Positions 27,395 through 35,657 of a DNA stretch of 46,031 nt are shown in pieces. The notes beneath the pieces are model-generated. The model was not told the origin of the DNA and ran no database searches. It saw only the letters and a list, made by a program, of their open reading frames with translations. Numbering within the stretch: position 1 is the first letter of the stretch; each line of letters begins with the position of its first letter. Origin of the DNA: an uncultured Prevotellaceae bacterium (GTDB lineage Bacteria > Bacteroidota > Bacteroidia > Bacteroidales > Bacteroidaceae); the NCBI GenBank assembly GCA_946411565.1, contig CAMKEM010000021.1:1-46031 (forward strand). The letters run 5' to 3'. Both the position numbers and the translations under genes were made by a program.

Positions 27395-29191
27395 GTGAAG
27401 GATTTTTTTAAGCACACCCTTGCAACCGTGGCAGGTATATTCGTATTCCTTATAATCACGGGCATTCTGATGCTGATGAGCATCGTGGGTATGGTGGCTT
27501 CAAGTAGTCAGACAAAAACAATAGAGGATAACTCCGTACTCGTTATCAAGCTCAAGGGCGAGATCGTGGATCATTCCAACCAAGAGGATAATCCATTGGC
27601 TACCCTTATCGGCGAAGAGGTTGAGAGTCAGGGACTCTACAATCTCGTAGAGGCTATTAAGCGTGCCAAGCAGAACGACGAGATAAAGGGAATTTACATC
27701 GAAGCAGGACAGATTTTGGCAGATCCTGCAACGGTAACGGCTTTGCGCGATGCCCTAAAGGACTTCAAGAAATCAAAGAAGTTCATCGTGGCATACGCAG
27801 ACCAGTATTCACAGGGTAGCTACTATATCAGTAGCGTTGCCGACAAGGTATGGATCAACCCACAGGGTATGCTCGCCTTGCATGGTATGGCTTCACAGCC
27901 ACGATACATGCGCGATTTCCTCGCAAAGCTCGGCATAAAGATACAGGTGGTGAAGGTTGGCCAGTATAAGAGTGCTACCGAGACCTATACAGAAGATCAC
28001 ATGAGCGATTCAAACCGTGAACAGGTTACTGCATATATTTCAGGCATCTGGAACCACATGCTCAAGGATATTGCCGAGAGCAGAAAGGTTAGTGTGGATT
28101 CTCTCAACATCTACGCTGATCAGGTTATGGATCTTGCAAGTAACGAGACTCTAAAGAAGAACAAGCTCATCGACGGCACTCTCTATACCGACCAGATTAA
28201 GGGTGAGGTAAAGAAACTGCTGAAGATTGCTGATGATGACGACATCTCACAGGTTAGCGTTGCGCAGATGCTCCAGACAAAGAGCGAGGCATCTTCAAGC
28301 GACAACGAGATTGCCATCTACTTCTGTGAGGGTAGCATCGTTCAGGAACCTATTCAGGGCTATATAATGGGTGGCGGCTCAACCATCGTCGGCAATAAGG
28401 TTTGTAAGGATCTTGAGAAACTGGCAAAGGACGATAACGTGAAGGCTGTTGTTATCCGTATCAATTCTGGTGGTGGCGACGCATACGCTTCCGAGCAGAT
28501 GTGGCATCAGATTACAGAGCTGAAGAAGGTTAAGCCTGTCGTTATATCAATGGGCGGTATGGCTGCTTCTGGTGGCTATTATATGGCATGTGGTGCAAGT
28601 TGGATTGTGGCAGAACCTACAACTCTTACTGGTAGTATCGGTATCTTCGGTACATTCCCAGACATCAGCAACCTCATGACTCAGAAGCTCGGCTTCAAGT
28701 ATGACGAGGTTAAGACAAACAAGAACGCAACAATGTCATTATATGCTCAGGCACGTCCTTTCTCTGGCGAGGAACTTACCCTTCTGCAAGGCTATATTGA
28801 TCGTGGCTATACACTCTTCCGTAAGCGCGTAGCAGATGGTCGTCACCTCAAGGTGGAGGAAGTTGAAAAGATTGCACAAGGACATGTATGGCTCGGCAAG
28901 GATGCTATCGGCATTAAGTTGGTTGACCAGCTCGGCAATCTCAAGGACGCTATTGATATGGCTTGTAAGTTTGCAAACATCAAGGATGATGACTACTATA
29001 CAGGCACATATCCAGCAATGGCCGACTGGACAGAGACTCTTCTCCAGAGCACAAAGGGTGGTGGCAACTATCTTGATGCTCAGTTCAAGGAGATTCTTGG
29101 CGAGTACTATGAGCCATTCATGCTCATGAAGACCATCAGACAGCAAAGCCCTGTGCAGGCAAGGATGATGGAGAGTTTTAAGGTAAACTAA
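27395..29191 (+). CDS. sppA: Signal peptide peptidase SppA, 67K type (S49 family)
   Basis: A 598-residue membrane-anchored serine protease that degrades signal peptides left in the inner membrane. One N-terminal membrane segment (~10-35) is followed by two S49 domains. The catalytic pair is visible: Lys192 in VGQYKSATE, in the first half, and Ser392 in GGMAASGGYY, in the second half. This is the arrangement of the long E. coli-type enzyme. The GTG start is supported by the position of the promoter and by the immediate membrane segment. It is the first gene of a run with lpxK, thiL, holB, ricT-like and gldH. In this window its setting near heavy export of lipoproteins is natural but not specific. 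Confidence 0.95.
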   Translation: MKDFFKHTLATVAGIFVFLIITGILMLMSIVGMVASSSQTKTIEDNSVLVIKLKGEIVDHSNQEDNPLATLIGEEVESQGLYNLVEAIKRAKQNDEIKGIYIEAGQILADPATVTALRDALKDFKKSKKFIVAYADQYSQGSYYISSVADKVWINPQGMLALHGMASQPRYMRDFLAKLGIKIQVVKVGQYKSATETYTEDHMSDSNREQVTAYISGIWNHMLKDIAESRKVSVDSLNIYADQVMDLASNETLKKNKLIDGTLYTDQIKGEVKKLLKIADDDDISQVSVAQMLQTKSEASSSDNEIAIYFCEGSIVQEPIQGYIMGGGSTIVGNKVCKDLEKLAKDDNVKAVVIRINSGGGDAYASEQMWHQITELKKVKPVVISMGGMAASGGYYMACGASWIVAEPTTLTGSIGIFGTFPDISNLMTQKLGFKYDEVKTNKNATMSLYAQARPFSGEELTLLQGYIDRGYTLFRKRVADGRHLKVEEVEKIAQGHVWLGKDAIGIKLVDQLGNLKDAIDMACKFANIKDDDYYTGTYPAMADWTETLLQSTKGGGNYLDAQFKEILGEYYEPFMLMKTIRQQSPVQARMMESFKVN

Positions 29192-29195
29192 AACA

Positions 29196-29287
29196 AATGA
29201 AAAGTGAAAAATGAAAAATACAAGTCACACTTTTCACCTTAAAAAGTAATCTGTATTTTTCATTTTATAATTTTTCATTTTTCACTT
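29196..29287. repeat. AT-rich inverted repeat, copy 2
   Basis: AAATGAAAAGTGAAAAATG and GAAAAATACA (left) face TGTATTTTTCATTTTATA and ATTTTTCATTTTTCACTT (right) across a spacer. It fills the sppA/lpxK gap up to the lpxK start codon. It is related to the element at 2134-2233. Confidence 0.7.
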
Positions 29288-29291
29288 AAAT

Positions 29292-30506
29292 ATGGAAGGC
29301 GATTTCATTAAAATAAACGAGTGGTTACTCCCATTCTCTTGGCTGTATGGCTTGGGAGTGGGTATAAGGAACACGCTCTTCGATCTTGGGATTTTGAAGA
29401 GCCGATCCTTTGACGTGCCTGTCATTTCCGTCGGCAATATTACTGTTGGAGGCTCAGGCAAGACACCACACGTGGAATACCTCATCCGACTGCTCCATAA
29501 TAAATATCGCGTGGCAGTACTCTCGCGTGGCTATAAGCGCAAGACAAAGGGCTTTATACTTGCCGACGAGAACAGTACGATGAGCGATATAGGTGATGAG
29601 CCTTACCAGATGCATTGTAAGTTCAAGGATGTGAGTATTGCCGTTGACCGTAACAGATGTAACGGTATTGAGCGTATCACAACCGACGAGCCGACAAAGG
29701 ACACAGACGTGATTCTCCTTGATGATGCCTATCAGCATCGCTATGTGAAGCCAGGTATCAACATACTTTTGGTGGATTATCATCGCCTTATCATCTACGA
29801 CAAGCTATTGCCTGCAGGAAGATTGCGAGAGTCTAAAGAAGGCAAGACAAGGGCAGACATCGTGATTGTGACGAAATGCCCAAAGGACCTAAAGCCAATG
29901 TCATTCCGAGTATTGTCAAGGGCTATGGATCTTTTCCCATATCAACAGCTATACTTCACTTGTCTGCAATATGGAGATCTACATGGTATCTACAACGAGA
30001 CAACCCGTTCTCTGAAAGACCTCAAGCAGGATGAGCATATTCTTCTTGTCACAGGTATAGCTTCACCAGAGCAGATGGTGGAAGACCTCACTCCTTACAA
30101 CAAAAATATCACATCCCTGAGATTCAGCGATCATCATCAGTTTAATGACGATGATGTGGAAAAGATTAACGACGCCTTTGCCTCAATGCCTTCACCACGC
30201 ATCATTATCACTACGGAGAAGGATGCAACAAGGCTCGAAGGTATAGAAGGACTCTCCGAAGATGTCAAGAACAACATCTACACCCTACCAGTAGAGGTAA
30301 AGGTGATGCTCGACCAACAAGAGAAGTTCGACGAAGTGATTCTGAGTTATGTTCAGAAGAACTCAAAGAACAGTACTCTCACCAAGGAGAAGAACCGCAA
30401 GAAACAGGAGGCTAAGAATCCCTCAGATTCACGCGAAAAGCCTATCCGACTGCCAGATAACAACGACAGCCAGGCAAGTAAACCGCCAGCAAAAATTAGG
30501 TTTTAG
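29292..30506 (+). CDS. lpxK: Tetraacyldisaccharide 4'-kinase LpxK
   Basis: Lipid A biosynthesis: this enzyme phosphorylates the 4' position of tetraacyldisaccharide-1-phosphate at the inner membrane. The 404-residue protein has the N-terminal membrane-associated helix region (WLLPFSWLYGLGVGIRNTLFD) and the Walker A loop TVGGSGKTP (residues 51-59) after VPVISVGNI. It also has the conserved DVILLDDAYQHRYVK segment and the SLRFSDHHQF motif. The C-terminal ~50 residues (after about LSYVQKN) are a charged extension beyond the usual end of the family, low in complexity and rich in Lys, Ser and Pro. It is followed by an inverted pair of GC-rich repeats before thiL. Confidence 0.95.
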   Translation: MEGDFIKINEWLLPFSWLYGLGVGIRNTLFDLGILKSRSFDVPVISVGNITVGGSGKTPHVEYLIRLLHNKYRVAVLSRGYKRKTKGFILADENSTMSDIGDEPYQMHCKFKDVSIAVDRNRCNGIERITTDEPTKDTDVILLDDAYQHRYVKPGINILLVDYHRLIIYDKLLPAGRLRESKEGKTRADIVIVTKCPKDLKPMSFRVLSRAMDLFPYQQLYFTCLQYGDLHGIYNETTRSLKDLKQDEHILLVTGIASPEQMVEDLTPYNKNITSLRFSDHHQFNDDDVEKINDAFASMPSPRIIITTEKDATRLEGIEGLSEDVKNNIYTLPVEVKVMLDQQEKFDEVILSYVQKNSKNSTLTKEKNRKKQEAKNPSDSREKPIRLPDNNDSQASKPPAKIRF

Positions 30507-30517
30507 CCTACCCAGAC

Positions 30518-30666
30518 AGCCCCTCACCCGTCACTTCGTGACACCCTCTCTCCAAATGGCGAGGGAAAAGTTACATTTGAATGCTAAAAGAAGGGCGCAT
30601 GATTAAAAATACAAACTTCCCCCTCGTCCCTTGGGGAGAGGATGTCCGTAGGACAGGTGAGGGGCT
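30518..30666. repeat. Inverted pair of GC-rich dispersed repeats
   Basis: The left copy (30518-30565) begins AGCCCCTCACCCGTC and the right copy (30619-30666) ends GACAGGTGAGGGGCT, so the two are about 48-bp reverse complements. Each also contains a smaller hairpin (GTCACTTCGTGAC on the left, GTCCGTAGGAC on the right). The gap therefore can form a large cruciform or a two-armed RNA structure. Other single copies are at 32922-32969 and 38541-38588. Confidence 0.8.
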
Positions 30667-30687
30667 AAGTGCTTTTTAGATTTTTAT

Positions 30688-31758
30688 ATGGAAATTAACA
30701 ACCTCGGTGAGTTCGGTCTTATTGACCACCTCACAAAAGACATAGAAATAAAGAATGCATCTACGCTCAAGGGTGTAGGTGATGATTGTGCTGTATTCGA
30801 CCACAGCAAGGACTTCAAGGATAGCGTATCGCTCGTATCTACCGATATGCTTATGGAAGGTGTGCACTTCGACCTTACCTACGTTGATATGAAGCACCTC
30901 GGCTACAAGTCGGCTATGGTGAATATATCAGATATCTTTGCTATGGGTGGTACTCCTCGTCAGATGGTGGTGAGCATAGCCCTCTCAAAGCGTTTCTGCG
31001 TAGAGGATCTTGAGGATTTCTACATCGGCCTTAGAATGGCATGTGACAAATGGAACGTGGATATCGTGGGAGGCGACACAACATCTTCACTCACAGGTCT
31101 TGCTATCTCCATCACAGTAATGGGCGATGCAGCAAAGGAAGATGTAATCTATCGTTCGGGCGCTAAGGACACAGATCTTATCTGCGTGTCTGGCGATCTT
31201 GGAGCAGCATATTGTGGTTTGCAGGTTCTTGAGCGTGAGAAGGCTGTATATTATCAGCAGGTAAAGGAGGCTCAGCAGAAGGGTAAGGACACCTCAACCA
31301 TAGAGTTTGCTCCAGAGTTTGCAGGCAAGGAATACTTGCTTGAACGTCAGCTTCAGCCAGAGGCTCGTGGTGATGTGTTAAAACAGTTGCGTGAGGCTGG
31401 CATTCGTCCAACGAGTATGATTGACATTTCTGATGGTCTTTCATCAGAGATAATGCACATCTGCAAGAATAGTAACGTGGGTTGCCGATTGTTCGAGAAG
31501 GAAATTCCTATCGACTACCAAACAGCAGTAATGGCAGAGGAGATGAACATGAACCTCACAACTTGCGCTCTGAATGGCGGTGAGGACTACGAACTGCTCT
31601 TCACCTGTTCTATAGGCGACTATGAGAAAGTGAAGAATCTTGAGGGCATTCGTGTCATAGGTCATATCACAAAGCCAGAACTTGGCTATCAGCTCATCAC
31701 ACGCGATGGTCAGGAGTTCGAGCTAAAGGCACAGGGATGGAACCATTGTGCTAATTGA
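30688..31758 (+). CDS. thiL: Thiamine-monophosphate kinase ThiL
   Basis: Phosphorylates thiamine monophosphate to thiamine pyrophosphate, the last step of the pathway. The 356-residue protein has the PurM/ThiL-type motifs GVGDDCAVF (residues 29-37), STDMLMEGVHF (51-61), the metal-binding VNISDIFAMGGTP, and the IVGGDTTSS and DISDGLSSEI segments. Its length fits the family. Thiamine genes are not nearby, so its place between lpxK and holB reflects conserved genome order rather than pathway. The last codons (Ala-Asn-stop) are supplied by the first AATTGA of an AT-rich repeat. Confidence 0.95.
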   Translation: MEINNLGEFGLIDHLTKDIEIKNASTLKGVGDDCAVFDHSKDFKDSVSLVSTDMLMEGVHFDLTYVDMKHLGYKSAMVNISDIFAMGGTPRQMVVSIALSKRFCVEDLEDFYIGLRMACDKWNVDIVGGDTTSSLTGLAISITVMGDAAKEDVIYRSGAKDTDLICVSGDLGAAYCGLQVLEREKAVYYQQVKEAQQKGKDTSTIEFAPEFAGKEYLLERQLQPEARGDVLKQLREAGIRPTSMIDISDGLSSEIMHICKNSNVGCRLFEKEIPIDYQTAVMAEEMNMNLTTCALNGGEDYELLFTCSIGDYEKVKNLEGIRVIGHITKPELGYQLITRDGQEFELKAQGWNHCAN

Positions 31759-31802
31759 AAATTGACAATTGATAATTGAAAAATAAGGGCAGACAATTAA
31801 AA
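31753..31802. repeat. AATTGAAAATTGACAATTG-type AT-rich repeat after thiL
   Basis: The repeated words AATTGA and ACAATTGATAATTGA begin within the thiL stop codon (31756-31758) and run to the holB TTG start. The same words form the FAS1-1/SusC-1 gap at 5604-5640. Confidence 0.6.
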
Positions 31803-31803
31803 G

Positions 31804-32919
31804 TTGAAGTTCGAGGATATCATAGGACAACGCGAGATGGTAGAACGCCTTCGCAATCTGGCAGACAATAACCGTTTGCCACATGCTATTATGCTTTGCG
31901 GACCACAAGGTGCAGGCAAGATGGCACTTGCAATCGCGTTGGCAAGCCATCTGCTTGGTACTACCGATCAGGCATGGACGATGCTCAGCAATTTCCAGCA
32001 CCCAGACCTTCACTTCACCTTCCCTATCATCCGTCCGAAAGGAGCATCAAGCGATAAGAAGTTTGATTCTGACGACTATATGCCGGAATGGTTAGAGATG
32101 TTGAGAACCGACGGGGCTTATTTCGACCTCCCTACATGGCTACATAATATAAAGGTAGAGAATCAGCAGAGTGCCATTCCTGTGGCTGAGAGCGATCGCC
32201 TCACCCAGATATTCTCAATGAAATCAAATCAAGGTGGCAAGAAAATCTCTATTATCTGGCTACCAGAGAAGATGAACATTGAGTGTGCCAATAAGATGCT
32301 GAAACTCATAGAAGAGCCGCCAGCCGATACCCATTTCATAATGGTTAGCGTTCATCCAGAGCTATTGTTAGAGACAATCAGAAGTCGTGTACAGCGCTTT
32401 GATGTCAAACCAATAGCACAGGAAGACATAATTGACGCATTAGTGCAAAGGCGTGGCTTGAGCGTAGAAGATGCCACGAGGACAGCACGAATTGCCGATG
32501 GCAACTGGCTAAAGGCAATCTCACTCCTTGAACCAGGTAACGAAACGGCATTGTTCTTTGACATGTACGTCATGCTTATGCGATTGGCATATGCACGCAA
32601 GGTTAGCGACTTGAAGAAATGGTCAGAGCAATGTGCATCAATAGGTAGAGAAAAGCAGATTCGTATGCTTGAGACATTCCAGAGGCTCACACGCGAATAC
32701 TTCATGTATAACTTTCATCAGCAATCTCTCACATACATGACCGAGGAAGAAGAGAACTTCGCGCGTAAGTTCGCCCCGTTCATCAACGAGAATAATATTA
32801 TAGGTATGTACGAGCTCTTCCAGAGGGTAATACGAGACATTGGGCAAAACGCCAACCCAAAGATTCAGTTCTTCGACCTCACAATGAAGATGGCTGTATT
32901 TATTCATAAACAGAAATAA
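31804..32919 (+). CDS. holB: DNA polymerase III delta' subunit (HolB-like)
   Basis: A clamp-loader AAA+ subunit of 371 residues. The start is TTG, chosen because the conserved MKFEDIIGQREMVERL begins there; the next in-frame Met is 11 residues in. Walker A is CGPQGAGKM (32-40). A clamp-loader region is present (IIWLPEKMNIECANKMLKLIEEPPADTHFIMVSVHPELLLETIRSR, here split by function: the EEPP stretch and the SRVQRF sensor). The Cys zinc module of DnaX is absent. The C-terminal helical domain is present. It lies directly upstream of ricT-like and gldH, an order common in Bacteroidales. Confidence 0.9.
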   Translation: MKFEDIIGQREMVERLRNLADNNRLPHAIMLCGPQGAGKMALAIALASHLLGTTDQAWTMLSNFQHPDLHFTFPIIRPKGASSDKKFDSDDYMPEWLEMLRTDGAYFDLPTWLHNIKVENQQSAIPVAESDRLTQIFSMKSNQGGKKISIIWLPEKMNIECANKMLKLIEEPPADTHFIMVSVHPELLLETIRSRVQRFDVKPIAQEDIIDALVQRRGLSVEDATRTARIADGNWLKAISLLEPGNETALFFDMYVMLMRLAYARKVSDLKKWSEQCASIGREKQIRMLETFQRLTREYFMYNFHQQSLTYMTEEEENFARKFAPFINENNIIGMYELFQRVIRDIGQNANPKIQFFDLTMKMAVFIHKQK

Positions 32920-32921
32920 CC

Positions 32922-32969
32922 GACCCTCACCCGTCCTTCGGACACCCTCTCCCCTAAGGGTGAGGGGCC
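32922..32969. repeat. GC-rich dispersed repeat, single copy
   Basis: CCCTCACCCGTCC-TTC-GGACACCCTCTCC followed by CCTAAGGGTGAGGGG. It has an inner GTCC-TTC-GGAC hairpin and outer CCCTCACC/GGTGAGGG arms. It fills the gap between holB and the ricT-like gene. Confidence 0.75.
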
Positions 32970-32985
32970 AAAAACAATATTGTAA

Positions 32986-34212
32986 ATGGATTTTAAAGAT
33001 ATGACATTCACTCTCGCAACAGGTTGCGGACGCGGTCTGTGCCGTAAGAGTTGCTCACGTTCCGATCATCAGCTCAACGTGTACGACTGGCTTGCAGACA
33101 TCCCAGGTAACAACGAGAGTACAGACCTTGTAGAGGTACAGTTTAAGAACACTCGCAAGGGATACTATCATAACATCAACGGACTCGACCTTAAGAAAGG
33201 CGACTGGGTTGCCGTAGAGGCTACCCCAGGTCACGATATTGGTGTGGTAACTCTTACTGGCCGTCTCGCCATTATGCAGGTAAAGAAGGCAAACCTCAAG
33301 TCAAGCGACGACATCAAGCGCGTATATCGCTTTGCACGTGATGTGGATATGGAGAAGTATGAGGAGGCTAAGGGACGTGAACATGCCACTATGATCCAGA
33401 GCCGACAGATAGCCAATGAGCTTGGTCTTAACATGAAGATTGGCGACGTGGAATATCAAGGAGACGGCAACAAGGCCATCTTCTACTACATCGCCGACGA
33501 GCGCGTGGATTTCCGTCAGCTCATCAAGGTATTGGCTAATACCTTCCATGTACGTATCGAGATGAAACAGATCGGAGCACGTCAAGAGGCTGGTCGTATT
33601 GGCGGTACTGGTCCTTGCGGCCGTGAACTTTGCTGTGCTACATGGATGAAGAATTTCTCGAGCGTATCTACCACAGCAGCACGTCTTCAGGACATATCAC
33701 TCAACCCACAGAAGCTTGCAGGTATGTGCGCAAAACTGAAATGCTGTCTCAACTATGAGGTAGATTGCTATATGGAGGCTGGCAAGAAGATGCCTCCAAA
33801 AGATGCCGTTCTTCAGACAGCCGACAGCGATTATTACCTTTTCAAGCAGGATATTCTTGCAGGTATTGTCACCTACTCTACCGACAAGCGTCTTGCAGCC
33901 AACCTTGAGACAATCTCCGCAGAGCGTGCATTGGAGATCGTAGATATGAACAAGCGTGGAGAGAAACCAGTTCAACTCATCTCCGACGGTACAGGTAAAG
34001 AGCCTCAGAAACCGAAGGATCTTCTCGCTGATGCCGACATTTCACGCTTCGACAAGGCTAAAAAGAAGAAAAAGAAGAAGAACAAGAACCACGGTGAGAA
34101 CAAAGGTGGAGCTGATCAGCAGAACAAGGGCGGTAATCAGCCAAACAAAGGCAACGACCAGCAGAATAAGAACGGCAACCACCAGCATCACCATCAGAAG
34201 AATAAAGAGTAA
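32986..34212 (+). CDS. PSP1-domain protein, RicT/YaaT family, with low-complexity tail
   Basis: A 408-residue homologue of B. subtilis RicT (YaaT), a PSP1-domain protein linked to RNA metabolism and sporulation in that species. The core (residues ~45-280) contains VEVQFKNTRKGYYHN, RVDFRQLIKVLANTFHVRIEMKQIGARQEA, then the Cys-rich GPCGRELCC and AGMCAKLKCCLNYE motifs that bind an Fe-S cluster in the family. An extra N-terminal Cys-rich stretch (C14, C19, C23; TGCGRGLCRKSC) precedes it. The last ~65 residues are a run of Lys followed by Asn/Gly/Gln/Lys/His repeats (NKGG, DQQNKGG), probably disordered. The function in Bacteroidales is not established. Confidence 0.88.
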   Translation: MDFKDMTFTLATGCGRGLCRKSCSRSDHQLNVYDWLADIPGNNESTDLVEVQFKNTRKGYYHNINGLDLKKGDWVAVEATPGHDIGVVTLTGRLAIMQVKKANLKSSDDIKRVYRFARDVDMEKYEEAKGREHATMIQSRQIANELGLNMKIGDVEYQGDGNKAIFYYIADERVDFRQLIKVLANTFHVRIEMKQIGARQEAGRIGGTGPCGRELCCATWMKNFSSVSTTAARLQDISLNPQKLAGMCAKLKCCLNYEVDCYMEAGKKMPPKDAVLQTADSDYYLFKQDILAGIVTYSTDKRLAANLETISAERALEIVDMNKRGEKPVQLISDGTGKEPQKPKDLLADADISRFDKAKKKKKKKNKNHGENKGGADQQNKGGNQPNKGNDQQNKNGNHQHHHQKNKE

Positions 34213-34220
34213 AGCCGAAA

Positions 34221-34269
34221 AGGTAAAAAGTAAAGTAGAAAGGATAAAGAGGGTAAAGTGCAAAGAATA
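34221..34269. repeat. GTAAAGAGTAAAG-type AG-rich repeat before gldH
   Basis: The words GGTAAAAAGTAAAG, GGATAAAGAGGGTAAAGTG are related to 2041-2066, where the same type lies in codons of the SusD-1 signal peptide. It fills the ricT-like/gldH gap. Confidence 0.5.
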
Positions 34270-34761
34270 ATGGGAAAATTTTCTGTTTTCAATGTTCGAT
34301 TTTCAATCAGACACGCCCTATATTGTGTTTGTATCGCAATGACAATAATGTCATGCGATACAAAGACACCTTATTATCATTACGCGCATACCCCTATTGA
34401 CGGATGGGAAAAGAATGACACCCTAAGATACGAGGTCTCGCCTTTGGAAAAAGGTGGAGAATACCACACATCAGTAGGACTACGCCTCAATGGTGCTTAT
34501 CCATTTCGCAAATTATATCTTATAATGGAACAGGAGATATTCCCAAGCCTGCAACGCAGGACAGACACAATCTGTTTTGACGTGACAAGCAAGGAAGGAC
34601 GATTCACAGGCAACGGTATTTCCTATTATCAATACACTCTCCCTGTTTGCAAGGAATACTTTACTGCGAACGACTCTATCCATATCACTATACGCCATGC
34701 CATGAAGCGTGACATTCTGCCTGGTATCTCTGATATCGGCGTGAGATTAACACGAAAATAG
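34270..34761 (+). CDS. gldH: Gliding-motility lipoprotein GldH family
   Basis: A lipoprotein of about 163 residues. The start is placed at MGKFSVFN (the frame is open four codons earlier via GTG, inside an AG-rich repeat). The lipobox MTIMSC gives lipidated Cys29. The body shows the GldH pattern: WEKNDTLRYEVSP, then VGLRLNGAYPFRKLYLIMEQEI and SIHITIRHAMKRDILPGISDIGVRL. GldH supports gliding and T9SS in Flavobacterium, but it is widespread in non-gliding Bacteroidales, where it probably has a general envelope role. It ends the sppA-to-gldH run. Confidence 0.9.
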   Translation: MGKFSVFNVRFSIRHALYCVCIAMTIMSCDTKTPYYHYAHTPIDGWEKNDTLRYEVSPLEKGGEYHTSVGLRLNGAYPFRKLYLIMEQEIFPSLQRRTDTICFDVTSKEGRFTGNGISYYQYTLPVCKEYFTANDSIHITIRHAMKRDILPGISDIGVRLTRK

Positions 34762-34892
34762 GATAACGAAAAATAAAACACCTTCTTCTTCGTCGTACAT
34801 AACAAATATCATGATATCCTAATCTTTTTTATCCCGTTTTTGATACAACTTGCTGATTATAAATTAGTTTTTAGAAGTTTTAACTATTTATT

Positions 34893-34924
34893 TTTGGTAA
34901 TTTGTACAGAAAACCGTATATTTG
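34893..34924 (+). promoter_or_regulatory. Promoter for rlpA
   Basis: TTTG (34893-34896), 20 bases, then TATATTTG (34917-34924). The leader to the ATG is about 12 bases, too short for a large structure. Confidence 0.65.
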
Positions 34925-34942
34925 TACCCGAAAATTTGAAGA

Positions 34943-35602
34943 ATGAGATTATCAGGAAATCTACATTCTGTAAGCCTAAAACTTAAACAGACGAAGAAAT
35001 TAGCTATTATAATATGTTGGTTAGTCACCTCTTTGTTATGCGCAAATGCACAACAGAGCGGAAAGGCTTCATATTATTCAAAAAGGGCAACAGGCGCAAA
35101 GACGAGTAGCGGCATACGCTTACATCACGACTCTCTTGTTTGTGCCCATCGCACATACCCATTCGGCACAAAGCTCCTTGTCAGGAACCTGACCAACGAC
35201 AAGGAAGTTATAGTAACCGTTGTTGATCGCGGTCCTTACAGAAAAGGCAGAATAATCGACCTTACATACGCTGCAGCCGAGCAATTAGGTATGATTTCAA
35301 AAGGAGTAGTAGCCGTGGAAGTTACAGAGTATCATCCAGATAAAGGCATACCATACGCATTAGATCCTGAGCGACTACCAGAAATCGACCTCGAAGAGCA
35401 TGAGGTTAGTGCAGTAGATGAGGATTACAATGCCGTTTGGACAAAGAACAAACGCGAGAAGGTCGAAGATAAGCTCGCCCTAAACACAATAGAGAAATCC
35501 AAAGAAGAAAACACTATTATAAAACCCCGAACAGGGGGGAAAACGAAAGCTAAAACCAAAACTGCAACTAAAAACTCTAAAACTAAGAAAAAGAGGAAGT
35601 AG
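34943..35602 (+). CDS. rlpA: RlpA-family septal ring lytic transglycosylase-like protein
   Basis: An exported double-psi beta-barrel protein of 219 residues. The signal peptide probably ends near CANA (residue 36). The RlpA core, GKASYYSKRATGAKTSSG, then LVCAHRTYPFGTKLLVRN and VTVVDRGPYRKGRIIDLT, contains the residues known as catalytic in RlpA (His69, Asp95). It lacks the C-terminal SPOR domain that binds denuded glycan in proteobacterial RlpA. Instead it ends in a Lys-rich charged tail (residues ~150-219). The last five codons and the TAG stop lie within the terminator hairpin. Confidence 0.9.
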   Translation: MRLSGNLHSVSLKLKQTKKLAIIICWLVTSLLCANAQQSGKASYYSKRATGAKTSSGIRLHHDSLVCAHRTYPFGTKLLVRNLTNDKEVIVTVVDRGPYRKGRIIDLTYAAAEQLGMISKGVVAVEVTEYHPDKGIPYALDPERLPEIDLEEHEVSAVDEDYNAVWTKNKREKVEDKLALNTIEKSKEENTIIKPRTGGKTKAKTKTATKNSKTKKKRK

Positions 35603-35618
35603 CCCTTCCTCTTTTTTT
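35588..35618 (+). terminator. rlpA terminator overlapping the coding end
   Basis: AAAAAGAGGAAG (35588-35599) pairs with CTTCCTCTTTTT (35605-35616), followed by more T. The five-base loop (35600-35604) starts with the TAG stop codon of rlpA. The A-rich left arm also makes it usable for the minus-strand peptide gene (35658-35837). Confidence 0.85.
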
Positions 35619-35657
35619 GTCCACAAAATTCCCATAATGGGATATTATAGTGACAAA

